The notes beneath the pieces were generated by a model, which saw only the letters and a list, made by a program, of their open reading frames with translations, ran no database searches and had not been told where the DNA came from. A stretch of DNA of 64,000 nt. Origin: CAWIKY01 sp963836905. Lineage in GTDB: Bacteria > Pseudomonadota > Alphaproteobacteria > Caulobacterales > Hyphomonadaceae. The position numbers were made by a program, and so were the translations under genes. Shown piece after piece: positions 44,217 through 52,771 of this stretch; within the stretch, counting starts at the first letter, position 1; every line of letters starts with the position of its first letter. The stretch lies in contig CAWIKY010000006.1 in assembly GCA_963836905.1 (NCBI GenBank), forward strand, positions 62,001 to 126,000, in the 5' to 3' direction.

Positions 44217-44299
44217 CGACGGCTTGACCGGCGGGTCTCGATGTGTCGGGCCTTGATAGTTAGTGCCCTGAGGTCCGGGGTTCGCCGGTCAAGCCGTCG
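44217..44299. repeat. 17-bp inverted repeat with 49-base loop
   Basis: CGACGGCTTGACCGGCG (44217-44233) is repeated in exact inverse at 44283-44299. One arm overlaps the end of the glycosyltransferase frame. The same 17-mer core occurs once in the prophage, at about 26960 before the ParB-like gene, so it is a dispersed element. Confidence 0.85.
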
Positions 44300-45395
44300 A
44301 ATGACGCACATTGGCAGGTCCGCGAACGACGCGGAGCCTTACTCTCGTCCGTCGGCTGGCCCTGCGGTGTCCATGATGCGCTGGTAGAGTGCCAGAGAAG
44401 TCACGGACGAAGACCTCCTTGGTGAACTGCGCCTCGTAGGCGGCGCGCCCGCCGCGCACCAGCTTGACCCGTAGCGCCTTGTCGCTGGCGACCCGTTGCA
44501 AGGCGTGTGCGAGGGCTTCAGGATCGTCCTTCGGCACCAGCAGGCCGTTCGCCTCGTTCTCGACATAGGCGGCGGGGCCGACAGCATCGGCGGCGATCAG
44601 CGGGCGGGAGGCGGCCCAGGCATCGACCGTGACCGTGCCGAACGGCTCGTAGCGTGACGGGAAGGCCACCATATCGCACGCCGCCAGAAGCGCGCCGCGA
44701 TCATTTCTCCATCCGAGAAAACGTACCCGGTCGTCCAGGCCGAGCGCCTTGCATTGCGCCTTGAGGTCTGCCTCGATCGGGCCGTCGCCGGCGATCCAGA
44801 CATGGAGGCCCTCCACCTTTGCGGCTGCGTCGAGCAGCGTATCGAGCCCCTTCTTGACGTGAAGGCGGGCCAGAGCGAGCGCGACCGGCGCATATTCGGG
44901 CGTATCCAGCGTCTTGCGGTCCACCGGCTCGGCTTCGGAGAAGTCCGCATAGGTATGGACGATGGCAGACCGCTCGTCGGCGACGCCCTGATCGCGGATA
45001 TGGCGCAGGAGATCGCGCGTCAGCCCGACATGCCAGTCGCAATGGGTAAAGCGCACACGCTTGTAATAGCCGCCATACCAGCCGATGGAGCGGGCCGCCT
45101 GTTTCGGCACGGCAAACTGCCCGGCCCGGCCCATCCAGTATTCGATCACGTCGGGCCTGAACGTCTTGATGGCACGCGCCATCGCGGCATGCGTGCCGAA
45201 CGGGAAGAGCCGGTTGAAACTGGCGATCGACAAGCCAACGCCCGCCGCCTCGAGCGATCCGGTGCGGAACGCATTGTTGTCGCGGATGACGGCGTTCTGT
45301 TCCAGCCCCGCCTCCGCAAGCGCCAGAACCGATTCCAGCATGATGTTTTCGGCGCCGCCCTCAGCTGCGCCGGCCATGACGTGCATAACCCGCAT
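44289..45395 (-). CDS. glycosyltransferase family 4 protein, C-terminus out of frame
   Basis: The N-terminus MRVMHVMAGAAEGGAENIML and the donor-binding part (ALARLHVKKGLDTLLDAAA, VWIAGDGPIEADLKAQCK, DMVAFPSRYEPFGTVTVDAW) are those of GT-B family 4 enzymes. At about 44397 one extra base after VFVRDF shifts the frame; the natural end would read LALYQRIMDTAGPADGRE and stop at 44339, whereas the sequence given runs 33 foreign residues to 44289. The catalytic part is unaffected. Its acceptor is not evident. Confidence 0.85.
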   Translation of the reverse strand: MRVMHVMAGAAEGGAENIMLESVLALAEAGLEQNAVIRDNNAFRTGSLEAAGVGLSIASFNRLFPFGTHAAMARAIKTFRPDVIEYWMGRAGQFAVPKQAARSIGWYGGYYKRVRFTHCDWHVGLTRDLLRHIRDQGVADERSAIVHTYADFSEAEPVDRKTLDTPEYAPVALALARLHVKKGLDTLLDAAAKVEGLHVWIAGDGPIEADLKAQCKALGLDDRVRFLGWRNDRGALLAACDMVAFPSRYEPFGTVTVDAWAASRPLIAADAVGPAAYVENEANGLLVPKDDPEALAHALQRVASDKALRVKLVRGGRAAYEAQFTKEVFVRDFSGTLPAHHGHRRASRRTRVRLRVVRGPANVRHSTA

Positions 45396-45516
45396 GAACC
45401 GCTCCCTCTCGTCAGCGCCATGAATAGACCGGAACGGTATCTTTCGTCCAACGGCTTCCTTGCTTGAATGTCTGCCGCGCTGCGCGTAAGCCATTTGTCA
45501 GCGTCTGGAGCGATGA

Positions 45517-46713
45517 ATGACACAAGAATACCGCCTGTTTGGTGCCGATACCTCTCCCTATTCCCTGAAGGTCCGCAGCTATCTCAGCTACAAGTCGGTC
45601 CCGTTCAGTTTCGTTTCGCGCAATGTCGCCAATGAGGAGGAGTTCACGAAGCTCTCCAGAAGCGCGGCCATGCCTCTGCTCGTCTCGCCGGAAGGCGCGG
45701 TGAGCCAGGATTCCTCGTTCATCCTGCGAATGGTCGAGGCCAACAAGCCGACCCCTTACGCAACGCCGAAAGACCCGCGCTGCCAGTTTCTCTCCGAGGT
45801 TCTGGAAGACTATGCCGACGAATGGCTGAACAAGGCGATGTTCCATTATCGCTGGTCGCGTGCGAGCGATGCCAAACCAGCCTCGGCGCGCCATGCCGAG
45901 CAGCTGTTCGGCGGGGCCCCGGTCGAGAACGCGGCCGCAATCGAGAAGCAGATCGCCAAGTCGATGGCCTCGCGTCTGAAAACTATCGGCTCGACCAAGA
46001 AGAACGGGGAGGTCATCGAAGCCTCCTTCGAGCGCTTCGTGACCCTGCTGAACGCCCACCTTGAACATCATCTGTTCATCTTTGGTGGCCACCCGGCCAT
46101 GGCCGACTTTGCGCTTGCGGGGCAACTCATCCAGATGATGTCTGACCCGACCCCCGGTGCCTTCATCCGGGAAAAAGCGCCTTTCGTGACCGCCTGGTGC
46201 GAATTCATGGAAGACCCGCGCTCGGGAGATCCGTTCGAGAGCTTTGAGACGCTGGAAGACACCCTTCTGCCGCTGATTCGTGATGAAGTCGCGGTCACAT
46301 GGCTGCCCTGGGCGCTGGCAAACCGCGAAGCCCTGGCGAAAAAGCGCAAGACAGTCGCACCCATGCTGGCGGGCAAGGAATACAAGCAGTCCGCGCAGAG
46401 CCATTCGGCCGCGACGTTCGCCTACATCACGGAAGGCGCAAACGCGATGATGCGTCATGACGGCGGACCGGACCTTTTGGCAAAGACAGGACTGAGCGAT
46501 ATGGCGGACCTGGTCGAGGCGGGTCCTGTTGCCGAAAACCAGACAGTCGGCAATAAGGCAGACCCTTCCGTTGCAAGCCAAACCCCACCCGAAACCGGCG
46601 GTGATCACAGCGTGAGCGAAGCGACGCTGCCAACCGTGGAAAATCAGGATGAGGCTGCGCAGGAAGCTCCGGTCGCTGAGACGGACACGGGCGAAGACGC
46701 TCCCAAGTCCTAG
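45517..46713 (+). CDS. glutathione S-transferase-like protein with acidic tail
   Basis: The first 220 residues have a GST layout (YRLFGADTSPYSLKVRSYLS, MPLLVSPEGAVSQDSS, a helical C-domain with HLFIFGGHPAMADFALAGQL). A further helical region to residue 330 and an acidic, alanine/threonine-rich tail follow (PPETGGDHSVSEATLPTVEN). The length of 398 residues is twice that of a normal GST. It is divergent from the glycosyltransferase. Role unknown. Confidence 0.75.
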   Translation: MTQEYRLFGADTSPYSLKVRSYLSYKSVPFSFVSRNVANEEEFTKLSRSAAMPLLVSPEGAVSQDSSFILRMVEANKPTPYATPKDPRCQFLSEVLEDYADEWLNKAMFHYRWSRASDAKPASARHAEQLFGGAPVENAAAIEKQIAKSMASRLKTIGSTKKNGEVIEASFERFVTLLNAHLEHHLFIFGGHPAMADFALAGQLIQMMSDPTPGAFIREKAPFVTAWCEFMEDPRSGDPFESFETLEDTLLPLIRDEVAVTWLPWALANREALAKKRKTVAPMLAGKEYKQSAQSHSAATFAYITEGANAMMRHDGGPDLLAKTGLSDMADLVEAGPVAENQTVGNKADPSVASQTPPETGGDHSVSEATLPTVENQDEAAQEAPVAETDTGEDAPKS

Positions 46714-46765
46714 GCGCTGGTCGTTTAGGCCGCTGCCGGTGCAATAATGTCGGCTGCGGCGGGCT

Positions 46766-47821
46766 TCAGAGAAAGCCGTTGCGCTGCGCCGATGCGCGGA
46801 TGCGGGTGCTGATGAGCACCAGTATCCCGGTCAGGACGGCAAAGCCCGCAAATCCTGCCACGATGGGGAACATCATCATCGCGCCCGCGGCGAACGCCCC
46901 GTGCACGCCCACCCAGACGTAGATCGATGCCGTCAGACGGTGCGAGAGGCCCGCGCGCAGCATGATCTGATAGATGTGGTCGGTATGAGGTTGCATCAGG
47001 TTCTTGCCGCGCCGTGCCCGCCAGATCAGTGTCAGGAACACATCGGCGAGGAAGGCGATTGCCAGAAGCGGCCCGGTCCAGACTGACACCCCGGCCTGGT
47101 GTATGAAGATCAGCACCAGACCACCCAGAAACGCACCGGTGAAAAGTGCGCCTGCATCGCCTGCGAAGAGTTTTCCGCGCAGATTGAAATAGAGGAACCC
47201 GGAGCCTGCAACAGCAAACAGCGCGGCCATGGCGGTGACCGTGTAATCGCCGGTGAGTGCGGAGAGGATCGCCAGCGCAGTGGCCATGATCACGCCCGGC
47301 CCGATCGACATGCCGTCTGCGCCATCCATGAAATTCACCGCGTTCATCAGCACCACCAGCCATCCGGCTGAGCCGGCTATGGCAAGAACAAGCGGCAGAT
47401 CAAACGCCAGTCGGGCCAGATCGAAGCTTTCCACGCGCACGCCACCTGCCGCCATTGCCAGCGCAATGACGACCTGAACAGCCAGTTTCAGCTTGGCTGG
47501 CAGGCTGCGGACATCATCGGTCAGCCCCAGCCCAAGTGCCGCCAGTGAACCGGCCAGCAGTGCGGAGATAGCTAGACCGTGGCCATCAAGTCCGAGCAGA
47601 AAGGAAAACGCCCAGACAAGCAGGGCAGAGCCGAGGATGACCGGCACGGCAAAGCCGACCCCACCTGACGTGGGCATGGCCTGCGTCTGCAGCTTGCGCG
47701 TCCCGTCCGGTACATCCCTCGGTCCTCGCGCAATCATCAGGCGGCAACCGGCCAGGGACGCCAGCAGAACGACCGGAAAGATCACGCAGAGCGACAGCGC
47801 CAGAAGCGGGGGAAAAGACAT
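46766..47821 (-). CDS. MraY/WecA-family undecaprenyl-phosphate glycosyl-1-phosphate transferase
   Basis: About ten membrane spans and the family motifs LGLTDDVRSLPAKLKL, VVLMNAVNFMDGADGMS and KLFAGDAGALFTGAFLGG, plus the cytoplasmic loop MQPHTDHIYQIM. These enzymes start lipid-linked O-antigen, capsule or teichoic-type polymers by moving sugar-phosphate to undecaprenyl phosphate. 351 residues from the ATG at 47821, chosen so that the first span is N-terminal. Confidence 0.85.
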   Translation of the reverse strand: MSFPPLLALSLCVIFPVVLLASLAGCRLMIARGPRDVPDGTRKLQTQAMPTSGGVGFAVPVILGSALLVWAFSFLLGLDGHGLAISALLAGSLAALGLGLTDDVRSLPAKLKLAVQVVIALAMAAGGVRVESFDLARLAFDLPLVLAIAGSAGWLVVLMNAVNFMDGADGMSIGPGVIMATALAILSALTGDYTVTAMAALFAVAGSGFLYFNLRGKLFAGDAGALFTGAFLGGLVLIFIHQAGVSVWTGPLLAIAFLADVFLTLIWRARRGKNLMQPHTDHIYQIMLRAGLSHRLTASIYVWVGVHGAFAAGAMMMFPIVAGFAGFAVLTGILVLISTRIRASAQRNGFL

Positions 47822-47852
47822 TCGGGGCTCTTTCAACGCGAAGCGGGAGGGG

Positions 47853-48815
47853 TTAGTCGGAGGAGCCTTCAAGGTCAATTCCTGCGGTGCCGAGGCCCGT
47901 TGCGCATACGAAGGCGTCCGGTCTTGTGTCCCGCAGCCGGTCAGCTGCGATGCGGGCAAGATCGCGGGTTTCGAAGAGGGCGAAGACGCTTGCCCCGGAT
48001 CCCGCCAGCCGCGCGCACCGTGCGCCGGGAAGTGCGGCCATGTCGTCCAGATCACGCGCAATTCCCGGATGCAGGTCGATAGCGGCGTCCTGCAGATCGT
48101 TGGCGTAACCGGTTTCCAGAGACGATATCAGTTCAGGCAGCGAACGCGCCTGCGGCGGCGTAGTATCCACCGGCTGACGACCGCCCCCGCGTGCGTCGAA
48201 CCGCCCAAAGACCGGACCGGTCGGGCACGAAATGCCGGAGTTCAGGATCACCGCATGGAGTTCAGGCAGGTCAGGTCCGTCCGGTTCGTTCAGTCGTGCA
48301 CCTTCACCGCGCATCAGCACCGGTCTGCCGCGGACACAAGCTGGCACATCGCCGCCAAGCGCCGCGCCGAGCGCTTCCAGATCGCGCGGCATGAAGCCGA
48401 GGCGGAAGGCGGTATCTGCAAGGTGCAACGCCATCGCCGCATTCATCGACCCACCACCGAGACCTGCGGCCACCGGCAGATTCTTGGTCAGGGTCAGGCG
48501 ACAATCAAGCGGCCGTCCGAGCGCGCGGGCGAGCAGGGATATGGCCCGCACTGCGAGATTCCTTTCCGCCGGTTCGTGTTGCAGACTGACAGCGAACGGC
48601 CCGTCCGTTTCAAGCTGAATGCCGGACCCGCGCTCCAGCACCTCCAGAACGAGCCGGTCGGCAGCTTCCGGTCCGGTAAAGACGACAAGACTGTCCAGGC
48701 AATGACGCCCGTTGGGCTCCACCTTTCCGACATGCAGATAAAGATTGATCTTGGCCGGGGAGAAAGCGCTGAGGCGGACCGGCGTTTTGACCGCGCCGGA
48801 GGCGATGGCGGTCAC
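47853..48815 (-). CDS. ispE: 4-diphosphocytidyl-2-C-methyl-D-erythritol kinase
   Basis: This GHMP kinase (320 residues) has the N-terminal FSPAKINLYLHVGKVEPNGR, the ATP loop LPVAAGLGGGSMNAAMAL and the C-terminal ARLAGSGASVFALFET. It catalyses the ATP-dependent step of the MEP isoprenoid pathway. The GTG start overlaps the stop of the TPR gene (GTGA), so the two are coupled. Confidence 0.92.
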   Translation of the reverse strand: MTAIASGAVKTPVRLSAFSPAKINLYLHVGKVEPNGRHCLDSLVVFTGPEAADRLVLEVLERGSGIQLETDGPFAVSLQHEPAERNLAVRAISLLARALGRPLDCRLTLTKNLPVAAGLGGGSMNAAMALHLADTAFRLGFMPRDLEALGAALGGDVPACVRGRPVLMRGEGARLNEPDGPDLPELHAVILNSGISCPTGPVFGRFDARGGGRQPVDTTPPQARSLPELISSLETGYANDLQDAAIDLHPGIARDLDDMAALPGARCARLAGSGASVFALFETRDLARIAADRLRDTRPDAFVCATGLGTAGIDLEGSSD

Positions 48816-50572
48816 GGTTGCGCGATATCGGCAGGGGCCCCGTCTGCGGCGAGCGCTGTAGCCGGGGCGGCGTCCAACCCGTTTTCGCGCTTGGCCTGAA
48901 TGCGCAGGGCGTCGGCCTCTTCGGGCTCCAGATCGAGCGCATGACGCCATTGGAAACCGGCTTCCAGCTTGCGTCCGACCTTCCAGTAGGCATCGCCCAA
49001 ATGGTCGTTCAGTACAGGGTCTTCCGGCGCAAGTTCCACGGCACGTTCGAGATAACGCACGGCCTCATCGAAATTGCCGAGCTTGTAATGGGCCCAGCCG
49101 AGGCTGTCGACGATATAGCCCGACTGCGGACGCAGATTGACGGCCTTGCGGATCATCGCAAAGGCATCATCGAGGTTTTCACCCCGGTCAACCCAGGTAT
49201 AGCCCAGATAATTGAGGACTTGCGGCTGGTTCGGCTCAAGGTCCAGCGCGGCTTTCAGGTCGGCTTCGGCCTCGTCCCAGCGGTCAAGTTCGGCGCGAAC
49301 CACGGCGCGGGCATAAAGCGTGCGCCAGTCCGGTTTGCCTGCGGCAGCGTCTTCGCGCACAACCTCGTCGAAGCGGCGTTCGGCTTCCTCGTATTGCTCA
49401 AGCGAGCGGTAGAGATCGCCCAGCTGGACTTTCAGGTCACGGTCGGGGGATGCGGAAAGCGCCTGACGGGCCGTTTCCAGAGCCGCATCGTTTCGCTCCA
49501 TACGGCGCAAGACCCACGCCATCTGCCCGCGTGCGGTCGCGTAGAAGGGCGAGTCGGGTCCGACATTCTCGAGCACGCTCAGCGCCTCTTCATGGCGCTC
49601 TGCCAGATCGAGAGAATTCCCGAGCAGGGTGCGGGCCACGTCGAGTGTCGGGTCGAGCTCGAGCGCTAGCGTGAAATACACCCCGGCCAGATCATCCTGC
49701 GTTTCCGCCGCGAGCGCCGCGGCCATAGCATAGACCGAAAGCGCTGCGCCGACCTTCGGATCGAGCCGAAGCGGCTCGGGCTCCTCGCCTGCTTCAAGCT
49801 GACGAAGCAGCAGCTCGACGGCAGGGTTTGGCCCGACTTCGTCGCGAAAGCCGTTCAGGATATCGATTGCATCATCACGCCGGTCGTTCGCGGCGAGCAA
49901 GCGGGCATAGTGCTCGGCAGCCACGGCAAGTCGCATGCGCTCGGTCCAGAGCGCGTCGAATGTGGCCAGAGCCTCCGCGTCGTCTCCGGCAGACATCTGC
50001 ACCAGAGCCATCATGTAGAGGCTGACGCCATCGAGGATATCGTCGCCTACGAGGTTTGAGAGGATAAGCGTCTGTGCGCCTTCCGGATCATCATCACCAA
50101 AGGCCGCCCATGCAGCGACCGAGGTCGCGATCACCTTGTTGAACGGCCCCATATCGCCCTGGGTGAGCTGGGTGCGCGAGCGGCGATAGCGTCCCTTGGA
50201 CATGTCTTCGACGCCGCGCGTCAGACGGGTCAGCGACGCAAGGTCCTCGTCAGCCGGGTCGAGCCGGTCGATCAGGTCTGCCGCTTCGTCGAAGCGCCGT
50301 GCCAGCAGGAGCGAGAAGACCGCGCGTTCGAGGATGACCGGGTCCTGCGGATCGCGCAGCGCCGCACGCTCATAAGTTTCAGCGGCGAGGATCGGATCGT
50401 TGGTCAGCGAGGCGAACCGCGCGATCAGAAAATCGCTGTACTGATCTGCCTGGTCCGGTTTCGGCGTGCCGGACCAGCGCCTGTCTCCATCGCCGGTGAC
50501 ATTGGCCAGACATCCGGCAAGAAAGAGGCCGGAGGCAGCGAGCGCCGCGAGCGATTTCGTCAGGTTCTTCAT
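48812..50572 (-). CDS. TPR-repeat lipoprotein
   Basis: The signal peptide with lipobox (LAASGLFLAGCLANVT) is followed by about ten tetratricopeptide repeats, e.g. DPVILERAVFSLLLARRFDE, ALETARQALSASPDRDLKV and LNYLGYTWVDRGENLDDAF. Such proteins scaffold outer-membrane or envelope complexes. In alphaproteobacteria a TPR protein next to ispE is a conserved arrangement. 586 residues, intact. Confidence 0.85.
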   Translation of the reverse strand: MKNLTKSLAALAASGLFLAGCLANVTGDGDRRWSGTPKPDQADQYSDFLIARFASLTNDPILAAETYERAALRDPQDPVILERAVFSLLLARRFDEAADLIDRLDPADEDLASLTRLTRGVEDMSKGRYRRSRTQLTQGDMGPFNKVIATSVAAWAAFGDDDPEGAQTLILSNLVGDDILDGVSLYMMALVQMSAGDDAEALATFDALWTERMRLAVAAEHYARLLAANDRRDDAIDILNGFRDEVGPNPAVELLLRQLEAGEEPEPLRLDPKVGAALSVYAMAAALAAETQDDLAGVYFTLALELDPTLDVARTLLGNSLDLAERHEEALSVLENVGPDSPFYATARGQMAWVLRRMERNDAALETARQALSASPDRDLKVQLGDLYRSLEQYEEAERRFDEVVREDAAAGKPDWRTLYARAVVRAELDRWDEAEADLKAALDLEPNQPQVLNYLGYTWVDRGENLDDAFAMIRKAVNLRPQSGYIVDSLGWAHYKLGNFDEAVRYLERAVELAPEDPVLNDHLGDAYWKVGRKLEAGFQWRHALDLEPEEADALRIQAKRENGLDAAPATALAADGAPADIAQP

Positions 50573-50721
50573 GGCAAGACACCTGCCATTCTTTCGCGTC
50601 TGCAACAAGCGGTGGCGCGCAGGCTCTGGCGAACTGGTGAGCGGCAGGCTTTCGTGTCCCGCCGCCCTCACACATCGTCAAACTGTTTTCAGTCTCAGCG
50701 GAAAGGGTTTAGACAGTCGAA

Positions 50722-51627
50722 ATGGCCAACGAGACTGCCCTTACCGCTGCCGACTCGGTGTTTCTTAAGGACATCGCCGAAAGCGACCGTCATGTCGTCG
50801 ATCAACTGATCGAGGAACGCTGCCCCACATTCGTCGATCACTGGAGCTGGATGGCAGTCAAGCCGACGCTGCATACCCTGCTGGGCTATGACAAGGCGCG
50901 CGTCATGGCGGACGATATCCGGCCTCTCGGCGGACATGCGGCCTTCGAATACCTCTCTGACCGGCTGAAACTGCGCACGACGGTGCATCACATCGAGAGA
51001 TTTCCGCCGACCGGAAAGCTGATCATCGCCGTCAATCATCCGACCGGGCTGGCGGACGGCGTGGCCGTCTGGGATATCCTGAAGACGGTGCGCCGTGATG
51101 TCGTGTTCTTCGCCAATGCCGATGCCCTCCGCGTCGGCCCGGGCTTTGTTGATACGGTGATCCCGGTGGAATGGGTTCTGGACAAGCGCTCGACAGCCAA
51201 GACCAAGGAAACGCTCCGCCGGACCAAGCAGGCATTTGAAGACGACCAGTGCGTGGTGATCTTTCCATCCGGCAAGCTGGCCAAGATGGAAAACGGGCGG
51301 CTGACGGAGAAAGACTGGTTCACCACTGTCGTGTCGCTGGCGCGCAAACAGAATGTCCCGGTGCTGCCCCTGAATATCAAGGCGCGCAATTCGCGCCTCT
51401 TCTACACGCTTTCGAACATCAACGGCGAATTGCGCGACATCACGCTGTTCTACGAGCTTCTGAACAAGACCGGCTCACGCTTCGAGATGACCTTCGGCCC
51501 GATGATACCGCCCGACGCTCTGGCGGGCGATCCGCAGACCGTGACCGACCGGCTGAAAGCCTATGTCTCCTATGATCTGCCGCACGAGACTGACCGGGCC
51601 TTCGACGCGCGACTGCCGCAGATCTGA
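50722..51627 (+). CDS. lysophospholipid/glycerophosphate acyltransferase family protein
   Basis: The 301-residue protein has the PlsC-type catalytic motif in a variant form (NHPTGLADG, His and Asp separated by five residues) and the downstream blocks FPSGKLAKMENGRL and VLPLNIKARNS. It would acylate a lysolipid or glycerophosphate. The Shine-Dalgarno is not obvious. Divergent from the TPR gene. Confidence 0.8.
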   Translation: MANETALTAADSVFLKDIAESDRHVVDQLIEERCPTFVDHWSWMAVKPTLHTLLGYDKARVMADDIRPLGGHAAFEYLSDRLKLRTTVHHIERFPPTGKLIIAVNHPTGLADGVAVWDILKTVRRDVVFFANADALRVGPGFVDTVIPVEWVLDKRSTAKTKETLRRTKQAFEDDQCVVIFPSGKLAKMENGRLTEKDWFTTVVSLARKQNVPVLPLNIKARNSRLFYTLSNINGELRDITLFYELLNKTGSRFEMTFGPMIPPDALAGDPQTVTDRLKAYVSYDLPHETDRAFDARLPQI

Positions 51628-51665
51628 CCGGCGGCGCTGCATAGGCCCTTGCTCTTTCGTGAAAC

Positions 51666-51682
51666 ATATCGTTTAACGATAT
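51666..51682. promoter_or_regulatory. 17-bp perfect palindrome before the PspB-like gene
   Basis: ATATCGTTTAACGATAT is an exact 8+1+8 palindrome 20-37 bases upstream of the start codon. Palindromes of this TATCG/CGATA form are typical operators of PadR-type regulators; the identification is inference. It overlaps the probable promoter, so repression is the likely mode. Confidence 0.6.
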
Positions 51683-51702
51683 AGATTAAGGGAGACGTAG
51701 AG

Positions 51703-51936
51703 ATGGATATTTCAGGCCCCATGATGATTGTCCTGATCGTCCTGATTGCCGTTGGCTTCGGAACGCTGGACAACTGGATGAAGCTGCGCGCCAAGACCGC
51801 AGGCTCGAAGGAACGTGAAGAAGACATCGCGCAATTGCGCTCCGAACTGGCCGAGGCCAAGCGCCGGATCGCCGCGCTGGAGAAGATCGCAACCGACCCG
51901 GACGCGCGTCTGGCGTCCGAAATCGGCAGGCTCTAG
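51703..51936 (+). CDS. PspB-like membrane-anchored coiled-coil protein
   Basis: A 77-residue protein with one N-terminal span (MMIVLIVLIAVGFGTLDNWM) and then a charged coiled coil (EEDIAQLRSELAEAKRRIAA, LEKIATDPDARLASEIGRL). Topology and length match phage-shock protein B, which senses envelope stress with PspC. No pspC or pspA is next to it here, so the role could differ. GGGAGACG precedes the ATG. Confidence 0.6.
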   Translation: MDISGPMMIVLIVLIAVGFGTLDNWMKLRAKTAGSKEREEDIAQLRSELAEAKRRIAALEKIATDPDARLASEIGRL

Positions 51937-51970
51937 GCGCACGCACGGCGTCTTCTTGCGCCAGTGGCGG

Positions 51971-52747
51971 TCAGGTGCGGATCAGACGCCTTTGCAGCGT
52001 CTCCTGCATGTCTGCATCCACACCCAGAGCCTCACGGGCATAGCCCATGGGTGAGCCGTGTACCTGCGCCATCGCGGCAAAGGCCGTTTCCAGATATTCG
52101 CGACGGACGCCCATGAAGGGGCGGTAGACATCGGCGTCGTAATTGCGTTCCAGAAGCGCGTTGAAATGATCGCGCGCCATTGGCAGGAAAGCCACGATAT
52201 CGACCGCCCTGTTGGTCAGGAGGTAATCCTCGAACACGTCGTCCTCCGAGACACCGAGCGTTAGATGGGTCAGTGCGCAGATGATGCCTGTCCTGTCCTT
52301 GCCGGCAGCGCAATTGACCAGCGCCGGCCCGTCATGGGCAGCCAGCCGTTCGAACCATTGCCGGAACAGCCGGACATGGTGTGGCCGGAAGGGGGCCTCG
52401 CGGTAATACGAGACCATGTAGTCCTCGATGCTATCCGGCGTCACATCATCCTGTTCGAGCGCTGCGATATGCGCCGGGACGCTTTCGCGCCCGCCATCGT
52501 CTGAAATGATCTCGACCGGGGCAGCGGGCCATTTGTTGGGCTGGCGGTCCCGCTCGTCCGGGCGTCGCAAGTCCACCTGAAACGCGAAATCGAGCGCCTT
52601 CATCGCGGCGATGTCGCTTTCGCTGGCCTCGCTGGAATGGCCGGACCGGAACAGGCGGCCGGTGACGATCTGGCCGCCTGGTGTGGCGTAGCCGCCGAAG
52701 TCACGGAAGTTACGAACACCCTCGAAGGGCTTGATACGGTCCTGCAT
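51971..52747 (-). CDS. tyrosine-protein phosphatase (dual-specificity-like)
   Basis: The 258-residue protein has the P-loop VNCAAGKDRTGIICALTHL with catalytic cysteine and arginine, and the N-terminal FRDFGGYATPGGQIVTGRLF typical of the bacterial PTP family related to phosphoinositide phosphatases. The likely general acid is an aspartate before the loop. Substrate unknown. Confidence 0.9.
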   Translation of the reverse strand: MQDRIKPFEGVRNFRDFGGYATPGGQIVTGRLFRSGHSSEASESDIAAMKALDFAFQVDLRRPDERDRQPNKWPAAPVEIISDDGGRESVPAHIAALEQDDVTPDSIEDYMVSYYREAPFRPHHVRLFRQWFERLAAHDGPALVNCAAGKDRTGIICALTHLTLGVSEDDVFEDYLLTNRAVDIVAFLPMARDHFNALLERNYDADVYRPFMGVRREYLETAFAAMAQVHGSPMGYAREALGVDADMQETLQRRLIRT

Positions 52748-52771
52748 GCTGGTCTCTCGTCTGGTGGAAGG

